Origin: Imbricaverruca yamaguchii
Lineage: Eukaryota > Arthropoda > Thecostraca > Neoverrucidae
Direction: 5' to 3'
NCBI GenBank assembly: GCA_034440575.1
Contig: JAOTOL010001467.1
Location: 427,001 to 491,000, forward strand
Length of the DNA: 64,000 nt
Below, one piece after another: positions 55,500 to 64,000 of this stretch. Numbering within the stretch: position 1 is the stretch's first letter; every line of letters begins with the position of its first letter. The notes beneath the pieces were generated by a model, which saw only the letters and a list, made by a program, of their open reading frames with translations, ran no database searches and had not been told where the DNA came from. Both the position numbers and the translations under genes were made by a program.

Positions 55500-58400
55500 T
55501 CATTTGCTATATGACTAGGAGCCCCCCCCCCCCCCAAGAAATCCGTCATTGCCTACTGGGACGGCACTCTCATCGCTGGCTTTTAATTTATACTGTCATA
55601 TTGCTATTCCGCACATTTATAATATAGGACTTTTTCAAATTGCCCGCTTTTCTGTTAATGGTCTAACTGAAGTTGCAAAATTTGTAAGAAAAGCCACACG
55701 GAAATGCGCACTATTTTATAACCACCCGGAGTTCATGACCGCGAAAGAGCAAGGTTGTAGTAAGAGGTGGATCCAGGAATTGTCATAGTTGCACTTGTCT
55801 GGAAGGACACCATTTCTTTGGAGCGGCGCCACGGCGAAAGCACCCGGAGGAGTGCTTCTCGCTGAAGAATTGGAAGTGACTGTATGCACTCGGTCCTTCT
55901 CGAAGGGTCGCCTTCCTTTCCGAGCGGTGTCTTTTTCTTCATAAGGCGCTTCTGACACAAACATTCGAGTGGGTACACTGCAACCTCAGATGGGCGCCTT
56001 ATCCCGGCCGGAGAGGACCGCATCATTGGCACATCGGCAAGCTAATGTGATCGTGTAAGCCGCATGTCGATGATGCGGCGCCACCTTCCATGTGGGAGGG
56101 GGAGGGACACATGCCCTCAGTGTCACATCCTTTATCCGTCTTGGTTCTCATTGCATCGATATATGTCCTCGTAAAACAAGAAAGCATGGGAAAGGTTACC
56201 GTATTTCCATATTTATTGCGATATAACCATCATCCAAAATGTTCTGTTTTCCTACTGCAAGAGGGCAATGTTTAGCGTAGTTACAGTATTGTTCTATGGT
56301 GATTGCGAAATCAGGCCGAGCACATTCAATAGCTGGTTGTTCATACGCAGTGATGATGGGTGAAGCTTGCTAATTTTTGCAGAACTTTTTGTCTCCAACA
56401 ATCATCATTAACAATTGTAAATCTGAAAACCAAACATTGAAAATGAAGTAGATGAAATACTTTTTTTTGGGGGTGGGGTGGGGGGCGGGACTCTATCTGT
56501 CTATATCTCTATCCTGTCCAAACTCACCGCATCCCTGGTTTGTCTCCCCCTCCGAATTTTGAAACCGTGGATGCATCTTGATTTGCATCGTGCTTTGGTT
56601 GAAGTCAGGCAGAAGTGCATATTATGCCTTTCCTGCATTGAATCGACTTCGAATCAATGACACATTTCGTCGATCTCACGTTGTGTCGTGGTCGAAAACG
56701 GATAAAAATATATTGTTGGGCACCGGTGTTGCATTCCAAAAATGATTGGAGGTTGCAATATATGAAGGCAATGAGCGAACCCAAATTGATTGGAGAGGCA
56801 CACTGAATAGGGTCTCATGGAAAGTTGAAATTATTGGAGGAGGCAAAACAAAAATTGAGTGGGCACTTGCCCTCTCAAAAGTATGTAAAACAACACCCAT
56901 GCTGTTGGGCATCGATGTGAATTGGACATAATTTAATCCATTCATGTTCAAGCAAACCCTGTTCATGAGAACCTTACGTGGGTACATAATGAAGATTGTA
57001 CATCATTTTTGTACACCACGCAGAAAACTTTTTTTTTCTTCTCAAGGTTGCATATTATGCCGTACAACAGTATCCAAGCGACGTCGTTTCAACATAGTTT
57101 TTCGATAACGTGTCGTCGTTCCTTAATCGAGAACTGGTAAATACATCACATAGTGTTCTGATGTATACCAAAACGTGAAACGATATCGCTTAAACGGCAC
57201 ATAGAGCCGAAATGTATTATCCATGGAAGTTATCGAGGGAAGTATGACCTCTGCAACATTGAATCTCCGCCTTCTGCGATCGAATTGCGACCGTAGCTGC
57301 TGGAACAGTTGTGATCATGCCGCTGGGACAGCTTTGGTATCTTGGGTGGTCATCACCGCCAGGACGGCTGTGACCGCTTGGGCGACCGTTGCTGCCGGGG
57401 CAGCCGCCGCCGCTGAGGTGGTGGCAAGCGACCTTCTTGGTCTAGCTCTCAGAGGACCCCGATCCTTCAGGTGCCCATCCCAAAGCTCAGGAATGTATAC
57501 AAAAGGATGTGACTTTGGCATGAGTAACCGTGTACATTTAGTACTTGAGAGGTATGCCTGATTATAATAAACCTGTAGCGAACTATTAGTTATAGGCGCT
57601 AAATGACAAACTTTGTCGATGCACCCTAAAACTCAAATGTCCAAACCAAACCAAGAGACCAGCAAAATTGAGGAAATGCTCAGTGTCACCAGCTCACCAG
57701 CACGTGACTCAGTCTCAAAAAGTAATCAACCCAGGAAAAATGTATGCACTCCGCCATGGTGTACCACGAACTGTGAAAGGGCAATCGCCGCACCACACCG
57801 TGCCCACAAATAATGCAAAAAAGGCGCGTGTGCTAGGCACACATATCATCATGCAGACAATCCCAAAAACGCTGCCGGTACGTAGCTCGAACAACACGCT
57901 GAAATTGTTGGCAGTCCTCTGATTCTCAATTCAATAGGTTCACCCCTACTGGCAGAATAATAACAAAATCAGAATACTAGCTCTGAAGATGGCTCTCAGT
58001 ACTCCTCAAAACCATCGCTAGCGCTTTGTGAACGATTTGTCCAACTAACGATTTGTCGTAGAATGGACCAGCTGATCCATTACACGACAAATCGACAAGA
58101 GCATTACACCAAATATTTCATACTTCGATGCAAATATCTGTGTGGGGTTATCTGAAGCGGCGAATCCAGCCGTTCATTTTTTAGGAAGATAAGATCAACG
58201 GTCAAGGAGCTATAGCCATGGGAATTTCTGAGATGTCACCAAACAAGGGTGTTTCTTTAGATCCTTAGTAGAGTGAATCCTAATTATGCAAAAGTATATA
58301 TCGTTCAACTTACAATAATCCAATGCTCCTTTTGGCTATTTCGGAATTTTCGTTTACGGCCATTTTAAATCGTGACATCGTGACCTAAGGTCACGTGAAC

Positions 58401-58980
58401 TGATTTAACTATCGGGACAGTTACAAAGCGATTTTAAGAAGTCCAGAAATGAAGTTTGCTATCTTTTCCTTCAAAGCAAAAAAAAAGGGGGTTTGCCCCT
58501 AAACATCCCCATATCCGTTCAAAATTCGGCATGCCTGGTTGTTTTTGCGCTAGTTTATCGTGGCCTGTTTTAATATTTTACAGGTTATACAGGTTTCAAA
58601 ATGGTGACCACTGTAGCTTGGCTCCATGTGGAAGGATATTCGCCGTTTTCCCATACGTGGTTAAATGTGCGTAAAACCTCTGACGACAGAAGAAGGCAGG
58701 TTTCGCAAGAACTCATTATGCACCTCGCCGGGTCCTACCGCAACACTACGTGGTGTGTTAATAACCGATACAACCTAACCATGGGTAAAACTCCGGTTGT
58801 ACGATAGATGCTCTGGGGTGGCGAAATTTATCGCGACTGCTTCACGGCGGGCTTTGTAGCGTATCAACTGTGAGCCGACATATTCACATATTATTGATGC
58901 GTATAATTCAGTGAGCCGACATATTCACGCTATGAAGCACGTCTGGCCTCTCGCATAGTACGTCGGGTGAGAGCCAGTGC
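55500..58980. other. Transposon-derived flank, no gene recognised
   Basis: Contains a C14 run (55521-55534), partners of the repeats at 18.1-19.3 kb and 51.9 kb, a LINE tail (57590-57650) and the palindrome GTGACCTAAGGTCAC (58380-58394). A minus-strand Ala-rich frame at 57315-57521 has no homology. Confidence 0.6.
57590..57650 (+). mobile_element. Isolated LINE 3' tail
   Basis: ATAGGCGCTAAATGACA, TCGATGCACCCTAAAAC, then CAAATGTCCAAACCAAACC. Member of the hairpin-tail family. Confidence 0.65.
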
Positions 58981-58989
58981 CCACCTGAA

Positions 58990-59965
58990 CTCTACTAGGA
59001 TGACGGTGATGGAGTTACGACTAAAGTTTCGGACCACGAGTCTTCTAACACCGATAGTATACAACATGGGACAGGGATGCGACTAGGAAATCCACAGGTA
59101 TTTTGGATGCTTGCAGAGGCACATGCCAACGGACGAAGTGAAATCCGGTACTGGAGGTGGTGGAAACCCTGGCTCAGGGCAGAAAGCGGATTCAGTTCTT
59201 TCCTGAAATGCATCCCAGTCTACCTTCTTGAAGTTCCATCGTCGCGGACGTGGGCCCAAATCTGCCTCATCCAAATATCGTAACCAGATCGGAAGGTGAT
59301 CGCTTCCCAACGGATCCGAGTCTACAGTCCAGTCAAAACACTCAGTCAGCTGTGGGCTGACTAGGCTGAGGCCTATTGCGGAGGTGTTGCTTGAAGGCGT
59401 GGATAAGTGTGTACGGGTTCCTCTACTTAACATGCATGGTGATTCGTGCAGGATAAAAGACTCCAGATGGCGACCATGAGTGTTGACGTCAATGCATCCG
59501 TGTGGAGTGGGCTTCAAAATCAACCGTACAACGTGTGGTGAGCGTTAAAATCACCCAGCTGCAAGATCGGTGGGGGTAACTCAGTCAGGAAGTGCCCGAG
59601 TTGAACGATGTGAAAGGCGTTTATAGGAGGAAGATATAGCTCACATAGCGAATGGTCGGGGTAAAAAAAAGCTTACGTGCAGCCACCGCTTTGAAGGATG
59701 TACCTAGCGTGCGCTCCTTTATGGAGACATTGTTGTGGACTGCAATTAATACTCCACCACGTGCTACGCTATCAGTCACCACGTTTTTCTTCTAATTACC
59801 ATATAGCCTTTTAATGAAGCCGTGCATTCGAGTAGAAGCATGGTTTCTTGAATGCACAAAAAGACCTGGAGATCTTGGGTGCTTGTTCCAAAACGTCTAC
59901 AGTTCCATTGTAAACGCTTGGTGTATATGCCATAGATGCCACAAATGGTCGGTCGAGATATCATT
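58990..59965 (-). mobile_element. I-like LINE, endonuclease part, inverted
   Basis: Minus-strand frames read TKRLQWNCRRFGTSTQDLQV at 59776-59964, the usual start of the APE endonuclease domain, and PHGCIDVNTHGRHLESFILH... TVDSDPLGSDHLPIWL at 59083-59523. GSDHLPI is the conserved catalytic end motif. Damaged by stops between these. It faces away from the RT/RNase H part that follows at 60005. Confidence 0.75.
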
Positions 59966-60004
59966 GACCCGGAAGAAGTAGCGGAAGAGATGGGACGAGC
60001 TTTG

Positions 60005-61461
60005 TCAGTACGCTCGACAAATAGTATTGGCGTGCGTTTCTCGACCTACAAGGCTCGATGCGAAGCGCGCCCCATCTCCTCGAATACAACATTCCATTTT
60101 TATGTCTGAACTGACTGCAGCAATCAACACCCTGAGGAGCGTTGGAGAGGTTCTGCATGCATTACATGATGATATTAAACGTCTACCAAAAACAGCCCTC
60201 GATATTTTTCTGAATGCGCTAAATGACATATGGACAACAGGTACATTTCCATCTTCCTGGTGGAAAGCAATCGTGGTGCCCGTATGCAAGCCAAATAAAA
60301 CGGGTATGGGCTGCATTATCGCCTAATCTTGCTCACTTGTTCCTTATGTAAGCTATTTGAAAAATGGTGAGCGTCCGACTAAGGTGGTTTTTAGAACGTA
60401 ACAATCTCTACTCTCTATGATACAGAGTGGTTTCCGAAAACATCACAGCACGTTTGACCACGTTTTATTTGTTAAACCCGGAGGAACTCCGAATATTGGC
60501 ATTGGAAAAATACGTGAATATCACGACTTTTCGCGAATTTACACAGACGGTTAAAGGTCAGTCCCTGGTGTTGGATGTGCCTATGTCAGTCGACAGTGTT
60601 AGAGCTTCTTGTTTACCAAAGCAGACATTAATTTTTACTGCAGCATTGTATGCGATTCTGCAAACCCTCTATTTTATACAGGAAGACCGGTCCACAAAGC
60701 ACGTGGTCTTTACAGACTCCTTGAGGAGTCTCCCGGCGCTGGCAACCTTTAACCAGGATAACCGACTTTTTTGCAGGATCATCAAACTGACATCGGCAGA
60801 AATATCATGTTCTGTTGGATTCCTAGCCATGTCGGACTCGCGGGAAATGAAGCTGCTGACATAACCGCCAAACACGCCATCAGCAATGGCCGTCTGGTCC
60901 ATCTACGGCTCCCTCCAAGGGACCTATACCCTACTATATTATTAGATATGCGGACAGAATGACAACGAGCCTGGAACTCGAAGTGCAGCAAGCTCAGGGT
61001 TTTAAAACCGACACTAGGAAAGTGGAGATCCTCGCATCGAACCAAACGACAGGAAGAAGTAATACTCTGCCGATTGAGAATAGGTCATACATTCGCAACA
61101 CAGTTACATGCTGACTGGTGACGACCGACCTCTATGCCCACGCTGTTCTAATCCGCTTACTGTGTACCATGTTTTAGTAGGCTGTGCACTGTTAGGACCT
61201 CTACGACGGCAGATTTTAGGACTGCTGAACGCCGACACCTCTTTACGTATGCTAATTGGGAACGACTCTGAAGTCGTGGCGTCTGGGAATATTTTTACGT
61301 TCCTTCGACAAGCTCGCCTAGAGGTGATATACTCCTACCCGTTAATATTAATAACAAGCTATGACAGCAGCACCGTAGATTGATTATAATGAAGTTATGG
61401 GCGAAAAGTGACCCTCGATGTCGATGCGCCTCTAAGCTCAAACCCACCACTACCACTAACA
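60005..61461 (+). mobile_element. I-like LINE, RT N-terminus and RNase H parts with internal deletion
   Basis: Plus strand: LPKTALDIFLNALNDIWTTG, TFPSSWWKAIVVPVCKPNK (RT start), QSGFRKHHSTFDHV, then a jump past the RT core to RNase H (IYTDG, HVVFTDS, FCWIPSHVGLAGNEAADITA). The I-type C-terminus (LCRLRIGHTF) follows. Ends in ATGGGCGAAAAGTGACC...GATGCGCCTCTAAGC, the parent sequence of the isolated tails. RNase H plus APE points to the I superfamily. Not functional. Confidence 0.75.
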
Positions 61462-62007
61462 TGGCGTCGCCACGCCAAAATCCAGAACCTGGCGCCCGGT
61501 CTAGGTTGCCGTCGCTACGAGTGCTGATCCTGAAGTCAACACACCCTGGAAAGACTTTATCAGCACTCACCCCTTGGACGTATGCGCGGATGTGACCTGC
61601 TCGGTGACTTGTCCGCTGTGAAAATTGATAAATGGAGAACTTGAAGTGGAATTACGAAGTTCTGAGCAGGCAAGGAAATCTGGCCTTTACTGAAGATGAA
61701 AACATGTGTACGAGAACAGGACGGGAGGCGTGACATGACTATACCCATTTTAGTGGAACTACACCGGGCAAAACTTCTCGAAAGGTGTAATAAATTGTTT
61801 TGATCTGAGGGATGTTTTGATGCTAAAATTATCGATGATATCTCTGAATACGGTGTTGTGGAGGCACATAGGATTAAAGTCAGGCGCTGGATCGGCCTGG
61901 AAGCAACCAACAATATTGTGTTGTCTTTTAGCTTCTGACCTTCTCCTGGCGGTGTACGTTAGGTACGTGAGTGAAGGTTCGTGCTTTTATTCCGAACCCT
62001 ATGAGGT

Positions 62008-62995
62008 GTTTAACATGCGCACGTCCGGGGGAGGGGGCAGATATCTGCCCCCCTGCGGTTTTTCCTAATCTGCCACCATACTAATCGGGTTAGCAAGGCC
62101 AAACCTCGCATGGCGGCTTATTCGTCTTTTCCGCATATCCTCATACATTTTAAACCCTGGATCATCTCAGGTCAGGTCAACAGGTCAGGCCACCAGGTCA
62201 GGCGAAGTGACCCAACATCCCTCAGAGTTCTAGGTGGTATAACTTCCGCAATCATTGAGCGATTGATTTCAAACTGATAACACTTCATGATCTCATCCGG
62301 GACCATAATATATATCTCGGAATTTTTCGTAGCATTGACCTGAGGTCAGGTCGCGGCCATGGCTTCCCCCATTATAGGGCTCTGGTAAAATATACAAATG
62401 TTTTCTGGTTACATATTTGATAGTCTCGGAATGACCTCACAGCGGAATTTGCTCTCGGAATGACATCACAACGGTTGTGGCGTGTAGTTGGAAGGTATGG
62501 TCAATGCTACCGCTGACATTCTTGCTCAGTGACATCATCAAGGTCATCTGAGGCACATTTCTGAGTTCACTAGCACATTTCTGCGCATTATATCGCACTG
62601 CATTGAGCTAGAAGGTTGAAATTACCGTCATTGTGTTTGCATCGCCAAGACGTGTCGATTTATACATTGCATGCCTCCCTAGGCTACTGCATGACCTTGA
62701 CCTGAGGTCATTGCTTCGGAGTAAGAAGTATTCCTGCTTGGGCACGTAGTTGACGCCTCGATTGTCCTCTGTAAATCGAATAGCGTTCGCCGTTTGTTTC
62801 TATCTGTTACAAGTCTTGGGATGTGTCAATATCTGGGAGTCCTACCCGATCTGGTCGAATTTGACCTATGATGACCCAGTGACCTGAATATTGACCTGAG
62901 CGAAAAATAATGCAAACGCTTTCGATAGAGGTTGTCACCAGCTATCCAACGCCGTTTTCAGTTTGTCGCTAGCTAGCATAGTTCTAGAGATATTG
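62008..62995 (-). mobile_element. Non-autonomous AGGTCA-rich element, copy 2
   Basis: Reverse-complement partner of 7430-8405, with the perfect palindrome GGGGGCAGATATCTGCCCCC at one end and TCTCTAGAACTATGCTAGC (reverse complement) at the other. Also rich in AGGTCA/TGACCT. Confidence 0.75.
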
Positions 62996-63098
62996 CATTG
63001 ACATGTGTCAAACAAATATATCGACAAACCAGAAAAACTTACATGGATACGCATCCCAAAGTCTCGAATGCAAATAAAGTAAAAATTACGCAACCTAC

Positions 63099-63305
63099 CA
63101 TCATTCACCGGGAGCCTCCCTGCGCTTCCCAGTTTCATTCGCAGCTCAGTGACCTGTTGCGATCCTTTGGCCTCGTTTGCGTCTTGCCAGAATAGAGCGC
63201 GATCTCTGATCCTGAAGTACCTCGCATCCAGAAGCAGGGTCTGATCGAGGCCCCTCTTACCACGAGGGGAAAATGTTGAAACATCTGCCAAAACAGCAAA
63301 GCGCT
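63099..63305 (-). other. Unidentified exon-like open stretch
   Basis: Minus frame RFAVLADVSTFSPRGKRGLD, ARYFRIRDRALFWQDANEA, GSQQVTELRMKLGSAGRL, ending GATG/GTAGGT, with a TTGGGCAG acceptor-like end at 63306. It could be an exon of a gene entering from the right or part of a LINE ORF1. No family recognised. Confidence 0.25.
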
Positions 63306-63309
63306 CTGC

Positions 63310-64000
63310 CCAATCGTCACCGGGCCTTCAAGTCGCCTCTGTGCAGCAGCCGACAGAGCAATCTCCGGAGTGCCATCGAGCGCGGCGAATCTAGAGACTT
63401 GCCAGGCCCTCTAAAAGTAACCTGGAATCCTCACCCACCACCTCCACCGACCCCACACCAACTCGGTCCACCCCTGCACCATCAGGAAATCTCCCACCCC
63501 CACATACTCCCTCCACTTCCAAAACCACCCTCTTCCCCACCCCCACTCCCTCCAGTCAACTCGGGTGGGAGCAGTGTGGCCTCCAGCCTCGTCCCGGTGA
63601 TGCCGCCCACCGCTACACGACGAACACAGACGGTTACGGTCCATCCCGGGCCCCTGACTTAGGTGTCTCTGGTCGAGCAAGCCGCTTTGGGTCACGTGGA
63701 GCCTCGCCCTGCGCGCGGCCCGCTGGTTCTCCACGGGCCGACGTTCCACCTTCGTCTGTGCTTGGGACCACTCAGGCCTTGCCTGCGAGGGCACCAGATG
63801 GGTTGATGGGGCCGACCCCCGTCCCTCCCCGCGAAGGCTAGACTGTCCCACCGCTGCTCCCCTAGCAAATGACGCAAGCGGGTCTCCCCTTCGTTAGGGT
63901 TCAATCACCACGAAGTGAAACTAAGGCTTCGGTCACGGGCGCATTCGGCGTCCGCCGATACCAATGGCCACGCGGGTGGATCCTAGTCTTACCACAAGCT
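63310..64000. other. Right end, nothing firm
   Basis: A Pro-rich low-complexity stretch (63430-63560) generates open frames on both strands. The remainder is GC-rich with no recognised gene. Confidence 0.5.

Noticed and set aside
57223..57561. Ala/Val-rich open frames on both strands
   Set aside because: Looks like a short degenerate GCC/GTG-rich repeat without homologous partner or splice context.
63273..63662. Pro-rich 129-codon plus-strand frame
   Set aside because: Low-complexity CCACC-type sequence opens frames on both strands; no start context or homology.

Overview
This is eukaryotic nuclear DNA, most likely from an arthropod. Its two intron-rich genes match arthropod families by eye: an hnRNP A1-type RNA-binding protein (Drosophila Hrb98DE/Hrb87F type) and Host Cell Factor (HCF). 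GC-rich exons, AT-richer introns, abundant minisatellites and non-LTR retrotransposon debris would suit a crustacean, possibly a barnacle, but the species is not proven by the sequence. No prokaryotic gene, CRISPR array or rRNA was found.

Layout. (1) 1-12.5 kb, + strand: a complete seven-exon hnRNP A1-like gene. Start ATG at 61, stop at 11856-11858, AATAAA at 12448. Exon phases sum exactly to 379 codons including the stop. (2) 12.5-20.8 kb: a repeat-rich interval with several small tandem arrays, one tRNA-derived SINE, an (AT)n tract and a weak three-exon candidate for a small secreted protein (16260-18784, +). (3) 20.8-51.4 kb, - strand, convergent with the hnRNP gene: the HCF gene, twelve recognised exons from ATG at 51399 to stop at 21373. 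It has an N-terminal kelch propeller, a central low-complexity region with two tandem Taspase1-like sites, paired C-terminal fibronectin-III segments and a basic tail. At least one exon, after the kelch domain, is missing: the phases of exons 38136-38281 and 34013-34164 are incompatible. It should lie where a 3.3 kb array now sits. (4) 51.4-64 kb: transposon-rich flank with a decayed ~270 bp satellite, a CR1/L2-like LINE 3' fragment, an I-like LINE with inverted 5' part, and one of two copies of an AGGTCA-rich mobile element (the other lies in an hnRNP intron).

The most unusual feature is a set of large intronic tandem arrays in HCF whose repeat units include the splice site of the neighbouring exon. 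A 46 bp array (about 97 copies) begins exactly at a 5' splice site and repeats it. An 18-copy 70 bp array repeats another 5' splice site. A 48 bp array running into a 3' splice site repeats branch-point-like and CAG/G motifs. A 57-copy 58 bp array carries the donor motif of its neighbouring exon on the opposite strand. I infer that minisatellites here grew out of exon-intron junctions, giving introns with tens of decoy splice sites. A second notable system is a dispersed 50-60 bp hairpin-plus-tail sequence. It is the 3' end of the I-like LINE and occurs alone at about ten sites, once with a clear 17 bp target-site duplication.
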